Shown piece by piece: positions 20,364-30,205 of a stretch of 64,000 nucleotides of DNA; positions within the stretch are counted from its first letter, which is position 1; each line of letters begins with the position of its first letter. Origin of the DNA: Nansenia antarctica (Eukaryota > Chordata > Actinopteri > Argentiniformes > Microstomatidae). The stretch covers positions 21,897,329-21,961,328 of the forward strand of contig OZ022355.1 in assembly GCA_963989245.1 (NCBI GenBank), in the 5' to 3' direction. The translations under genes and the position numbers were made by a program. The notes under the pieces were generated by a model. That model saw only the letters and a program-made list of their open reading frames with translations. It did no database searches and was not told the origin of the DNA.

Positions 20364-20940
20364 CGGTTGGGGGGCATTGAACAAGTCATCGATAACATGC
20401 AAGCTCCCACCATAGTCATCCAGCAGAGGCAGAGTCAGGCAGAGTCAGCAACGAACACACATCCAGGCAGAGTCAGCAACGAACACACATCCACCCAAGC
20501 GGAGCAGAGGCCTACAGCTGCCTGCTCCAGGGTACTACTACTACTAAGATGTAGGGGGTTTCTTACACAGTGTTCACTGACTTTAGAATGACAAGCTGCC
20601 ATATGTGACACTAGTTCTAGTGTTCTGGTCCACGTGTCCGCATTCCGATTTAATGTTCAGACTTTTCTTTCCAAAAATGTGCATTTTTGTTCATTTCAGC
20701 GTTGTTGAAAATCAATGATACACTCGTTAGCTAGTCAGCTAGTCAGCTAACACGGCTTGTTTTGCCTCCTGAGCCACAGCTGCTCCTCCAGAGGCGTATC
20801 CCTGTAGGAGGGCCTGTTTGTGTACCAGTCCGCTGTTCCCAGAACAGGAGCCCCAGGTGGGGTTTCCTGCTGCAGAGAGGTCCACTGAGGGCTGCTGGAG
20901 GACCTGGAGGAGAGCTGGGTCAGCCCTGAATAATGATAAT
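20364..20940. other. No gene seen
   Basis: Contains a 31-bp direct repeat ('gcagagtcagcaacgaacac' start, 20439 and 20465) and no coding signal. Confidence 0.4.
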
Positions 20941-20949
20941 AATAATGAG

Positions 20950-21132
20950 AATAATAATAATAATTTGCCATCCAGCAGACACTTTTAGTCCAAAGCAGGG
21001 ACATCCCCCCCTGGAGTAACTGAGGGCTAAGTGCCTTACTCAAGGGCACACTAGTGGTAATGTTTTTTCAGGCGGGATTTGAACTCACAACCTTCCGATC
21101 ACCAGTCCAACTCACTATCCACTAGAACACCA
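20950..21132 (-). mobile_element. tRNA-derived SINE (family with 'actcaagggcac' core)
   Basis: On the - strand: head 'tagtggtgttctagtggata', B box GTTGTGAGTTCAAATCC, a 'gcccttgagtaaggcactta' V-SINE-like core, then the tail 'aagtgtctgctggatggc'. A sister copy lies at 47085-47275. An (AAT)n run sits just left (20930-20960). Confidence 0.75.
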
Positions 21133-21295
21133 CTACCCATCGAAGAAGGCTTCTTCATGGTAGCAGGCCCAGGCCAACTGTCGTCAACAGGCCTGCGCCA
21201 ACACTCCACCCGGGGCAAGGAGTCAGTCTACCGACACAGTCTACCAAGCCTTGTGTCAGTCTACCAAGACAGTCTACCAAGCCTTGTGTCCCCCT

Positions 21296-21482
21296 GTGGT
21301 GCAGGTGGTAGAGCTGTGGTGCAGGTGGTAGAGCTGTGGTGCAGGTGGTAGAGCTGGCGTCTAAAGATCGCAAGGTCGGCAGTGTGTGTGAATGTGTGTG
21401 TGAATGGGTGTATGAGAGGTCATTGTAAAGCGCTTTGGAATAAGGCGCTATATAAATCAGTCCGTTTACCATTTTACCATTT
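21296..21482 (+). mobile_element. SINE with a triplicated head and deleted body
   Basis: The A-box segment 'gctgtggtgcaggtggtaga' occurs three times in direct 20-bp tandem (about 21292-21353), then 'ggcgtctaaagatcgcaagg'. The text jumps straight to the tail ('gcgctttggaataaggcgct'), skipping the middle of the SINE. Confidence 0.8.
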
Positions 21483-21584
21483 TACCTTGTTTGGCTGTTT
21501 ACCAAACCTTGTTGGTGATGTACTGCCTCCATCTTGTCCCGGGATACGTGGATCAAGTCCACTTCTTCATAATTGAATATGTTT

Positions 21585-21632
21585 TTAGGGCATTTCTGCT
21601 TTGTTGGGACAGAGACAGTAGAGATTGCTCCG
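21585..21632 (-). mobile_element. SINE D fragment
   Basis: 'catttctgctttgttgggac' followed by 'agagacagtagagattg' matches 45866-45905, the 3' end of the SINE at 45.86-46.44 kb. Confidence 0.55.
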
Positions 21633-22080
21633 TAAGCCTCATTTATTTACGACAGGCTTCATACCAAATATGGCAAACTGAGACCATCCAAACAAAAGGG
21701 CTGTGTGTGTGTGTGTCTGTGTGTGTGTGTGTGTCTGTGTGTCTGACAGCGACAGCTACCCATCCGTCTTATTAGCTTGCTTCATCAAATATCCTGAGGT
21801 GATGAAAACACTCCACTCCATTACCAGTGTCAACTCGTATACGTATATATACTGACGCCATGTCCCATGTGCCGCCTCATCCCATGGGACATACTGTACA
21901 TACTTCTTCTCCGAGCACTGTGAGTGGCTGTGTCAAATTCTCTCATTACTGTGTGTAGTCAAAAACATACACAAACACATTCTGTCATTACTATGTGTAG
22001 AGTCAATCACATATATATAGTTGCCACTATATATTTATATATATACCTATATATATATATATATATTCTATAATTTTACT
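21633..22080. other. No gene seen; GT and TA runs
   Basis: A GT run at 21702-21745 and TA-rich text at 22008-22066. The phrase 'gtcaaaaacatacacaaaca' (about 21957) recurs at about 22306. Confidence 0.5.
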
Positions 22081-22084
22081 TTTA

Positions 22085-22200
22085 CTAAGTATTAAGTGTA
22101 TTAAGTTCTCCTCTTGATGTATATTTGTCATGCTTTATGTAAAGCACTTTGAATTGCCTTTGTTGAATGGAATGTGCTATACAAATAAACTTGCCTTGCC
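22085..22200 (+). mobile_element. L2-type LINE 3' UTR end
   Basis: 'gtaaagcactttgaattgcc' ... 'gtgctatacaaataaacttg' then CCTTGCC. The inverse is found at the start of the - strand L2 pieces at 55338 and 60123. Confidence 0.75.
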
Positions 22201-22204
22201 TGTA

Positions 22205-22954
22205 GCCTATATTGAAGTGTGTTGGGGTTCAATCAGTACATATTTGAGGAGAGTAGAATACAGCATTATGTTTTGGCATAGCCAGCAATCAAGTTGTTCA
22301 ATCAAAGTCAAAAACATACACAAACACATTGTGTCATTACTGTATGTAGAGTGGATCAGAAACACATTGTGATGCTTGTCCTGTCCTACCCTGAGCAGAA
22401 TAGTTCTTCATCATCTATCCATGATGAGTTGAATTGGTCTGAATCCCCATAGTATAAATGTCTTTAACAAACCTTTTATGTCACAATCATTTGTCTTTGA
22501 CAATGTTTGAAACTAAGCTTTGTCAGTTCCCGAATGTGCAGTTTGGAGTCTGCCTGCCAAGTCTCCCTTCCTCCTCAATTTGTCTCTATTATTAAATCAA
22601 AAGATATAATATAATTTGACAGCGCTGACCAATTTCATCATCACTCTTAATAGCTGTGATCCCCCATGATCTACAGCAATTTCTGCTTCAATTGTTCCAA
22701 CTGCCTGTTGTTCCAATTGACAGCAGCCAGCAGGCTGTGGAGCAGAAGTTATTGGGGTCGGAACCCCATGTTCAAATTAGGAGAAAATCACAGTAACCTT
22801 TATGATTTGATGAACGAGACAAAAATGTTTCATTTTTGTCTGAAGACAAACTACTGTACTGTATGTCTGTGCATTGCAGCTGTATGTCCATGTATTTTTA
22901 TTAATTTATATTATCTTATTAATTATCTTATTAAATGTAATAAATAAATACATG

Positions 22955-22960
<6 letters not shown>
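22205..22960. other. No gene seen
   Basis: AT-rich unique-looking DNA. A 93-codon open frame at 22666-22947 has no recognisable domain. Confidence 0.4.

Positions 22961-23047
<87 letters not shown>
22960..23047. repeat. (CT)n(AT)n compound microsatellite
   Basis: About 16 CT units followed by about 27 AT units. Confidence 0.95.
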
Positions 23048-23049
<2 letters not shown>

Positions 23050-23055
23050 GTATAT

Positions 23056-23800
23056 TAGAGGTGGGACGCGATTAAAAATAAAATCGAATTAATTAGAGGC
23101 TTTGTAATTAATTAATCGAAATTAATCGCATTTTAATCACATATCAATATTTGACACGAGAAGCAGCAGTTTTCAATTCAAATAGATTTGGTATACGAGT
23201 GAATCAATAAATAGACATACATAAGTTTAAAGCAGCAAAATCCTGTTTATTTTAGCTACACAGACCAACAGATCACACAATTTCCTAACCTAATGTTACA
23301 CTAACCCTCCCCACTCTCCCCCACCCTCCCCTACCCACCCAAATAGCCTTGGTCAAAATAATAAACAGACCAACAGTTTAACAAAGTCACAAGTGCCATC
23401 TAAAATGGTAACAAAAACAGTACCCTTCACAGTAACAACAAACCCATTGTTCTCAGGATACCTCTAAGCCTACTACTTCTTCTCTTTCTGTTGCTGAGAC
23501 AAACTAGTCTGTTTACATGTTCAGAGCTCAAGGCTGCCCTCTTTTTTGCACTATGTTGTCTGCAAGGGAGAAAAGTCTCTCACAAGGGACAGAAGTGGCA
23601 AGGCTGGCCAAATTTGGCCTGATTAGTCACCTTTACAACGAGGTACAACTTGTAAGGATCATGCATTCGTGGAATGAGCAACACAGCTAAACGTGTGGGT
23701 AGCGGCCCAAAAATATTTGCCAAAATCCCCTGCAATATTCTTCTGTTGGTATTCACTCTCGTTTTGAGCTTCAAGTGCTGGCAGGTGTATGTCAGTCACA
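23056..23800 (-). mobile_element. hAT transposon remnant
   Basis: The left end reads TAGAGGTGGGACGCGATT, a hAT-like terminus, followed by ATTAATCG-rich subterminal DNA. A transposase C-terminus lies on the - strand at 23528-23608. The other end is not visible. Confidence 0.65.
23528..23608 (-). pseudogene. hAT transposase dimerisation-domain remnant
   Basis: Reads ASLATSVPCERLFSLADN then IVQKRG and a stop. This is the signature of the hAT C-terminal dimerisation domain (family pattern: SVPxERxFSxAGxIVxxKR). The frame breaks on both sides; the expected following 'LVCLSN' block is in another frame downstream. It is a dead transposase. Confidence 0.75.
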
Positions 23801-23898
23801 GGTGTGTGACTGGCACCTGAATGGCACCTAATTGACAGGAATGATATTCCTATATATACATTGTGGCAACCCTCTCTTGACTGCGACCTATGAGGAGA

Positions 23899-24069
23899 AT
23901 CAGCACCGTGGACAGCGCCCATTCTGGCCTCAGGGCCGAGGAGCTGCAGGTGGAAGTCAGCACCATGGACAGCGGCCGTCCCAGCCCCTGGCCAGAGGAG
24001 CTGCAGGTGGAGGTCAGCACCATGGACAGCGGCCGTCCCAGCCTCTGGCCAGAGGAGATGCAGGGAGAC
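23899..24069 (+). repeat. 57-bp minisatellite x3 (19-residue unit if translated)
   Basis: Units start at 23899 (diverged), 23956 and 24013. They are GC-rich, unlike the AT-rich surroundings. Both strands stay open because 57 is divisible by three. The + frame from 23890 reads STMDSGRPSPWPEELQVEV-type repeats for 72 codons. There is no evidence that it is a gene. Confidence 0.8.
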
Positions 24070-24129
24070 CCCACAGCTAAGCACAGCTGCCCTGCATCCC
24101 CCAAGTAGCAGAGATGCAGTGGGCAACCA

Positions 24130-24735
24130 ACCAAGAGCTTGTTGGCGCTAGGCGATACACCAACATTCAGTTACGTTTAGGTTATATAAATGCACTGCTC
24201 ACCTTTTACTTCCCACTGATTTGACACAACCTTTACTGTTTGTATTTGAATGGAGAGCTCTGTTTTGACACTAATGTATATATATCATTAAAAAAACGTA
24301 TTTCACAGAGGAAAATCCCAGCAGTTACTGTAGGTCTGTAAGCACATTATTAATAGGAATTAATTCATCATTAATATAATTAATAATGAATTAATATTGC
24401 ACTTTTTCAAATATAATAATGTCATTTACCTGACACTTAGGGGAAAGTGAAGTGACTACTGGAGAACAATTATCCAATTCAGTTGAAGGTCAAACTTAAG
24501 CATGCTCTAAACCACAAGTTCAGAGGACAGAGAGGGACAGAGCATTCACATGCTGACGTAAGGAAATCACACAACTAGGAGTCTACATTCTCTAAGCGTG
24601 CCTCTGTTGGGTTTAGACACCGTGACTATGCTAAGCTAGGTGTCAAAGCTATAGCCCCAAGGAAGACTTGAGTGAGGAAACGGGTAAAAAGCTGAGTTGC
24701 TAACAGCCTATAATGGTAGATAACAGATTCCACCA
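24130..24735. other. No gene seen
   Basis: AT-rich DNA with 'ttattaata'/'attaatataattaat' text and no coding signal. Confidence 0.4.
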
Positions 24736-24737
24736 CA

Positions 24738-24743
24738 GACACT

Positions 24744-24776
<33 letters not shown>

Positions 24777-24824
24777 ATACACACACACACACACATCTAC
24801 ACACATACAGCACGCATATACAGT

Positions 24825-24858
<34 letters not shown>

Positions 24859-24990
24859 AATAGAAAGTCAGTGTGTGTGTGTGTGTGTGTGAGTGCGTGT
24901 ATGTGCGTGCGAGTGTGTCGTGTTTGAGAGAGATCAATAGATAAAGAGAGAGCGTGCGTGCGTGCGTGCGTGCGTGTGTGTGTGCGCAGG
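24738..24990. repeat. (CA)n and (GT)n microsatellites back to back
   Basis: A CA run (24743-24795) followed by GT runs (24822-24850, 24871-24890) and a GCGT run (24953-24985). Opposite-strand phases next to each other could pair as a hairpin. Confidence 0.9.
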
Positions 24991-25309
24991 TACAGCTAGA
25001 GCTAATTCAGTATTCAAGGAGACACGTCGTGCATTACTTCCAGTCTTCCTCATGTGCTGCTGTTGTTTTCCTTCCTTCAATTATGGATGACGTAATATTC
25101 CTTGGCATTCACACTTAACAAACGACTGGGGTTTGAACCTTACTCTTACCCAGCGCAACAGTCGTGCAAATCACAAGGGCTGACAAGAAGACATTAAGCT
25201 CAATGGTGGGAATACAGCTACTGTACACCGCTAGATCAATAGAGAGTAGATGGACCTACAGTAAAAATACAAATATGAGATGAAACATTCAAACACACAC
25301 CCCAGAATA

Positions 25310-25735
25310 TTTAAGCAATATCACACGAGAGGGAGTGTGTTATACTGAATATCAGCACGGCTGTGATTCGGTCGTAGGTACGAGGCCGTAGGCCGAGTAC
25401 CGAAGTGTGATATTGCTTTTATTGTATATATCTACAGCGCAATTTATTAGTTAACAGTAATAAGCGACAACAGATTATGCTTTGTTTGTTTATTTAATCA
25501 TAAAAATAAACAAAAAATAGTTCCGCAACTGAACTTCAAATGGACTGTTGCCTAGTAACCTGAACTCAAACATGTAGTCTAATTAACGGTCATTTAGTAG
25601 AACATCTGTGCGGGGGAGTGATACATATAGTTAAAAGTCCCAGTGCTGTTATACTGTATATCAGCACTTATGGAATGCCTCTTGTCCAATCAAATTACTT
25701 GGTCGGAACTAACTGTTGTATAACAAGTCTTAAGT
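25310..25735. mobile_element. MITE-like palindromic repeat
   Basis: The left part is a hairpin with arms AGCAATATCACAC (25314) and GTGTGATATTGCT (to 25418) around a nested 'gaggccgtaggccgag'. The right part has 'ctcttgtccaatcaaattac' and 'ctaactgttgtataac'. I recall this combination as a widespread fish repeat, but cannot name it with certainty. Confidence 0.5.
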
Positions 25736-25744
25736 TTTGATCGG

Positions 25745-25905
25745 GTGGGCAACCAAGACGCACGTCCGGTTCCCCCTACCCGTAGCTACCGCGGTGGGGG
25801 GCCAAGACGCACGTTTGGTTGTCTGAACCCACCCCTACCCGTAGCTACCGCGGGGGGGGGGGGGGGGGCAAGATGCACATCTTGATGGTCTGAGTCCACC
25901 CCCGC
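25745..25905. repeat. G/C-rich tandem repeat, about 57-60 bp x3
   Basis: Units share 'gccaagacgcacgt', 'gtctgaacccaccc' and 'ctacccgtagctaccgcgg'. A run of about 17 G lies at 25852-25868. Confidence 0.75.
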
Positions 25906-26159
25906 CCACCGCCCACAGCCACTGCCGGCCTTGCCGTAGCTGTATCATCTGCTTACATCACAATCAAATCCAGTAAGAGAAGGCATGAAGAGGATACACA
26001 ACAATGCTTGATCACCATACACAGACAGCCAGACAGACAGACAGACAGACAGACAGGGGCTACAGCGGCGGAAGCACTCGCTGGATTTGTCTGGATTAGC
26101 CTTGCTGTCAGTCGAGGACATGTTACCTTGTAGATGAGAGCACTGTGTTTGGCTGGAAG

Positions 26160-26160
26160 C

Positions 26161-26191
<31 letters not shown>

Positions 26192-26215
26192 ATGAGAGAG
26201 AGAGAGAGGAATAGA
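26160..26215. repeat. (GA)n microsatellite
   Basis: Two GA runs separated by GGAGGATGA. A CAGA run lies at 26026-26056. Confidence 0.9.
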
Positions 26216-26247
26216 GTACTTGCACATTGAAGTGGAACACACTCAGT

Positions 26248-26632
26248 CTGTCTTTCTTTCTTTCTTTCTTTTTTTTTTATCTCTCGATCTTGCTCCCTTT
26301 TCTTTTCCTTGCTTTTTCTCTTTATCTGCCTCTCTCTTGTCTGTCCTCTATTTCCCTTCCTTTCTCTCTTCATTTCTCTCTCCCCCTCCCACTCTCTACC
26401 CTCTTTCACTCTCCGGCATTCTCCTCTATCTCCCTCCATCTCTCTGTCTCCCCATTTGTATTTGCCTCTATCTCTGTCGCTCCCTCCCTCCCACTACCTC
26501 CCTTCCTTTCTCTTCATTTCTCTCTCCCCCTCCCTCTCTCTACCCTCTTTCACTCTCCACCATCCCCCCCCCGCGCCCTCCCTCCCTCCCTCCCTTCCTC
26601 CCTCCCTTACTGTCCCCTCCTCTCACAGTGTA
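26248..26632. repeat. Polypyrimidine tract
   Basis: Nearly 390 bases of almost pure C/T on the + strand with recurring TTTCTCTCTCCCCCTCCC blocks. All three + frames are open for this reason; none is a gene. Confidence 0.9.
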
Positions 26633-26783
26633 TGTTTTCCACGGTTGCCTGTACTTTGATTAGCCTCAAGTGTGTTAACCAAACCAACACTCCACCCTTA
26701 CCTCGCACCTTGCCCAGGCTGAATGAAGCCGTCTCTCACTAAATGTCACTATTAGTATTCTAGAGATTCCTGTGTTGTCAACA

Positions 26784-26802
26784 CCCCCCCCCCCCCCCCC
26801 CC
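26784..26802. repeat. Poly-C run
   Basis: Nearly 20 consecutive C. Confidence 0.9.
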
Positions 26803-27085
26803 ACTCCTCCTCCTCTTGTCCTCTGCCAAACCGCGCCTCCACTGGGGACACTCACACCTCATGCAGCACAGAGGATCCTTGTCATTGGTTTACAGGGGGT
26901 AGCCAAAGGTCTGCCCTGCTGGAGGGAAGCTGTGTTGTGTTGCTGTTTTATGATTGAGGTGGTGGGAAATGTTGCTGAGGGAGAGTTATCTTCTTCAAGT
27001 CAACATCTGACGTACTGTAAACTGTGGGATATGAGTTTGTATTTCTGTTCTATCATGTTGTGTTTGCCATTCTTTTTATCATGGG

Positions 27086-27091
27086 GGGGGT

Positions 27092-27143
<52 letters not shown>

Positions 27144-27180
27144 GCCCGTGCGTGTGTTTGCGTGCGTGCGTGCGTGGGTG
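27086..27180. repeat. (GT)n microsatellite
   Basis: About 20 uninterrupted GT units, then GCGTGCGT variants. Confidence 0.95.
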
Positions 27181-27318
27181 TCTTTGTGCATGCTCATGTT
27201 TACAGACAGTCCAACAGTCCGTTGAAACACCGACATTGCAACATTGCAGACTATTGCAGCATAGTAGATGCACATGCACACAGTTGGGGACAACACCGCG
27301 AATGCATCCGTATATCCA

Positions 27319-27364
27319 CAACCCCAAACGAGGGGGGCTCCAACCCCAAACGAGGGGGGCTCCA
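27319..27364. repeat. 22-bp direct tandem duplication
   Basis: 'ccccaaacgaggggggctcc' occurs twice head to tail, immediately upstream of the candidate promoter region. Confidence 0.85.
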
Positions 27365-27388
27365 ACCTATGTTTTGATTTCTGATGAA

Positions 27389-27403
27389 CCGCTAGATGGC
27401 GCT
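27389..27403 (+). promoter_or_regulatory. CTCF-like motif upstream of the candidate exon
   Basis: CCGCTAGATGGCGCT fits the CTCF core CCASYAGRKGGCRSY at 14 of 15 positions. It lies 262 bases before the ATG of the candidate exon. Occupancy is an inference. Confidence 0.4.
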
Positions 27404-27664
27404 GACTAACAGCAGCCGGACGCACCGGCCAACTCGTGATTGCAAAAAATACGGCTGCGTTTAGCACTCCGGGACCTGAGCTGTGTGTGTGTAGTGTTGG
27501 TCGCAGCATCAGAGCAGAAGCTGGGAGCTATACGCCCTCTGTGCCTCGTCTGTCTCCATCATAAAACGACACTTTCCAGTTTCGAGAAATTATTGCAAGA
27601 CCACCTGCGCTCTCTGAAGACGTTGAGGAGAGGTGGTTTGGACCTGACCTGACTGGACAACATC
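27404..27664 (+). promoter_or_regulatory. Probable 5' UTR and promoter-proximal region
   Basis: Higher GC than the neighbourhood, with no transposon pieces from about 27370 to the ATG. No clear TATA box. The upstream open frame 27440-27652 ends at the TGA just before the ATG and has no recognisable content. The transcription start cannot be placed. Confidence 0.35.
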
Positions 27665-27728
27665 ATGAATTGCTACTTAATACACACCATTTGGATCCCG
27701 GGATTCATTTTCCTCTTCGGATTTCCAG
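27665..27728 (+). CDS. lsamp: First coding exon, likely LSAMP (IgLON) alternative exon 1a
   Basis: Encodes 21 residues plus one base: a short polar start (MNCYLIH), then a hydrophobic stretch (about residues 8-21) typical of a signal peptide, ending at CAG|GTAAGG, a strong phase-1 donor that splits a Gly codon. ATG has A at -3 and an in-frame TGA 15 nt upstream (27650), so this is the likely start. LSAMP is a GPI-anchored, three-Ig-domain neuronal adhesion protein. As I recall, its exon 1a product has Y4, H7, W10, G13 and F14 at the same places and also ends in Gly before the LPVRS of exon 2. Other IgLON first exons (OPCML, NTM, NEGR1) fit less well. The remaining exons are outside the window. 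The identification is by memory of a short peptide, so moderate confidence. Confidence 0.55.
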
Positions 27729-28276
27729 GTAAGGGAAACATGTCGTAGTTTTTTCCTAAACTATTTTTTATTATTATTATTATTATTATAATGATGTTGC
27801 GCTGTTCACATCCCTGTGAGGTTGTGAGTTGGAGTCTTTAGGTAACAGCTGATTCTGGCGCCGCTGATTCTAGGTTTTTTATACCCCTGGGGTATCCTCT
27901 AGTCTACGACTTAACATTTGATATCGGGTATTTAGTTCGAAGTGAATCCTCTCCAATATGTAGCCCCCCAAGACACTTCGGGAGTAAACGTACACATAGA
28001 GAGAAGTTGATGCGCATTCCTAGACGGGGGGCTATAATATTGAAAAGCACTTGAGCGTCAATACCATTTAAGTACGGGGGCGGAGGGGGGATTGGGGGGG
28101 AGGGGGGTGAAGAGACTCGGTGAGAGAGAGTTCATACGAGGAAATTGCTCAAACCACCAGTTTATTAAATTATTTCTGAAAAGAAAAGTGACTTGTCTGT
28201 GTCTTTCGATGCCCCCCCCTGCCGAGCGAGTGATCTAGCTCCATGTTTCTGCTGTGGCTGTCAGAAAGACCCCTGT
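27729..28276 (+). other. Start of the first intron; no further exon seen
   Basis: Begins GTAAGG. Contains an (ATT)n run (27770-27788) and G-rich text (28075-28108). No acceptor plus open frame convincing enough to call. Confidence 0.45.
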
Positions 28277-28608
28277 CCCTAGAGCACTGGCGGACTCATG
28301 GGGGGGGCAGGGGTGCCCCCACGGTTGAAAAATGTCTCTCTTAATTAAGTGCCCTTTTGAGTGGCAAAAAAGCCCTTTTGAGTGGCGAAAATGAGAGGAC
28401 GTACCCTATTGGTGCCCCTCATCGTCTAAACTTGACCATGTGCCCCCACAGTTGAAAAAACGTGCCTAAAGTGCCCTTTTGACTGGCAAAATTAGAGGAT
28501 GTGCCCTATTGGCTGCCCTTCCAATGGGCTAAACTTGTGTGCACTGATGGGGGTCCCATGTTTTCGCCCCTGCCCTTCAAACACCCTGAGTCCGCCACTG
28601 CCCTAGAG
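28277..28608. mobile_element. hAT MITE with perfect 8-bp target duplication
   Basis: The 316-bp element (28285-28600) has ends CACTGGCGGACTCA and TGAGTCCGCCACTG (one mismatch) and is flanked by CCCTAGAG on both sides (28277-28284, 28601-28608). Eight-base duplication and a CAGTGGCGG-type end define hAT. Internally the 'gtgcccttttgagtggc' text is repeated three times. No transposase. Confidence 0.9.
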
Positions 28609-28609
28609 T

Positions 28610-29034
28610 GTGTTCAGTGTTTTAGAGTATTTTAGAGTGGTTCTTTGAGGCTATTGGGTCCTGGTCTAGATTGTGAGAGGGATAGTACTGTTAAGTATTC
28701 CATGTCTCCTTCATCTGTCTGTGAGCGATCCCTATTATCTCCAACAGCTGGGTCGGATTAGACACAGGCCTAGGTACTGGGCAGACATGGAGTGGAGAGA
28801 TATCAAACCCCCAGCCAAAGACCTTGAGAAGTTCTCTCTAAACAGTTCTGTTCTCTAAATAGTTTTTTTTCCCGTTTTGTTTCTTAAATTAAGACCGTAG
28901 GCCGAATCAGTTTCCTAGCTTGGAACGCACAGGGGATAAGTGGAATTTGCATCAAAAGGTTTTTATTTTTTATTTGAATTACTGGAGATGTGGTACTGTG
29001 CGTTGATGAATTAATTTGCTCTGAAGGAAACTTC
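28610..29034. other. No gene seen
   Basis: Unique-looking intronic DNA. The 61-codon frame at 28673-28858 has no motif. Confidence 0.4.
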
Positions 29035-29053
29035 AACGAAGACTTCATGGTGA

Positions 29054-29130
29054 CGTGTGCGTGTGCGTGTGTGTGTGCGCGTGTGTGTGTGTGTGTGTGA
29101 GAGAGAGCGCGCGTGCGTACGTGTGTGCGC
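29054..29130. repeat. (GT)n/(GA)n microsatellite
   Basis: Compound GT, GCGT and GA runs. Confidence 0.85.
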
Positions 29131-29444
29131 GTCGACTTTCCCTGGAATTATGTAAATGAGTGCAGTGGGGACCTGCCTAACGATATTCAAATCGTAAATT
29201 GTCAGATTCTGAAAGGACTTGTGTGCAGTAGTGGTGTGCTGTCAAAACCACCGCAGTTGCCCTCGATAAACACTCAATGGGACACAATTAAATGATTGCT
29301 TTGATTGGAAATTGTCTCATGCAGGGTCAGTGTTTGGGGATCCTGCTCACCTGTGAAGGAACCAATACTCCCCATAAATGCAACGCATGCGGTTTCATCA
29401 GGCATGACAGACATCCAGCACCTTATTATGACAGCATGGCCGTG

Positions 29445-29490
29445 AAGGCTGGTGAAGGTAGAAATCAGAGGACAGGGTCATTGTAATATC
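29445..29490. mobile_element. MITE family G, single left arm
   Basis: 'aaggctggtgaaggtagaaa' plus 'tcagaggacagggtcattgt'; no right arm nearby. Confidence 0.65.
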
Positions 29491-29507
29491 GTAATCATTT
29501 AATAATA

Positions 29508-29735
29508 AATAATTGACCATTTAGCAGGCGCTTTTAATCCAAAGCGATTTACAATTAGAGACTGCAGCCAGCGTCTAATGGTCGGCAACTCGCAGCGGTT
29601 CGTATCACGGCTGACCATGTGTCGACGTGCCCCTGAGCAAGGGCACTGAACCCCTAATTGCCCCAGGGTCACCGTCTATGGCTTCCAACAATTGACTGAC
29701 ACATTGATTCCATGGCAATAAAACAATGAATTAAT
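29508..29735. mobile_element. V-SINE-like fragment, rearranged
   Basis: Left piece 'tttagcaggcgcttttaatc' is a SINE tail in reverse. It is followed by a forward 'gtgcccctgagcaagggcac' core with 'aacccctaattgcccc'. Two SINE parts in opposite orientation suggest one insertion into another. Confidence 0.55.
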
Positions 29736-29787
29736 AATTATTCTAAGAGTTAATAGTGTATTGACCAGAATAAACCAGCTACAGCAA

Positions 29788-29880
29788 AGGAGGCTGGTGG
29801 AGGTATATCTAGGAGGACAAAAATGGATGGGCTCATTGTAATACATGGAATGAAATGAGGAATGATATTTAGTTTGATAC
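29788..29880. mobile_element. MITE family G, single left arm
   Basis: 'ggaggctggtggaggtatat' then 'gatgggctcattgtaataca' and 'gaatgaggaatgatat'; no right arm. Confidence 0.7.
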
Positions 29881-30125
29881 CAAAACACACATCCTATTTA
29901 CATATACGAGTTCATCCGCACATATCTGCTTACATAGCGTTCTTATCGGTATACGGAGGGTTGAGGTCACCGTCCCCGATGATGCAAAAAGCCCCCTGGC
30001 TGTGAACGTTCTGGTCAGGGGTCTTCCAAGGACAAGAGACCAACTGCCAACACTGAACACGTCCAAACCAGCTGCTGTTGTGTCACATCTAACCCCCTAC
30101 AGTCAGTCCCCCACGCTGTCCAACA

Positions 30126-30205
30126 GGGGAGGCTGGCGGAGGTAGAAATCAGAGGACGGGGCTCGTTGTAATGCATGGAATGGAATGAGGAATGGTGTCA
30201 AGTAT
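30126..30205. mobile_element. MITE family G, single left arm
   Basis: 'ggggaggctggcggaggtag' then 'gaggacggggctcgttgtaa' and 'gaatgaggaatggtgtc'; no right arm. Confidence 0.7.

Noticed and set aside
22666..22947. 93-codon + strand frame as a host exon
   Set aside because: No recognisable motif, poor splice context and AT-rich simple composition at its end.
26220..26742. Leucine/serine/proline-rich frames of 116-171 codons
   Set aside because: Polypyrimidine tract with three frames open at once.
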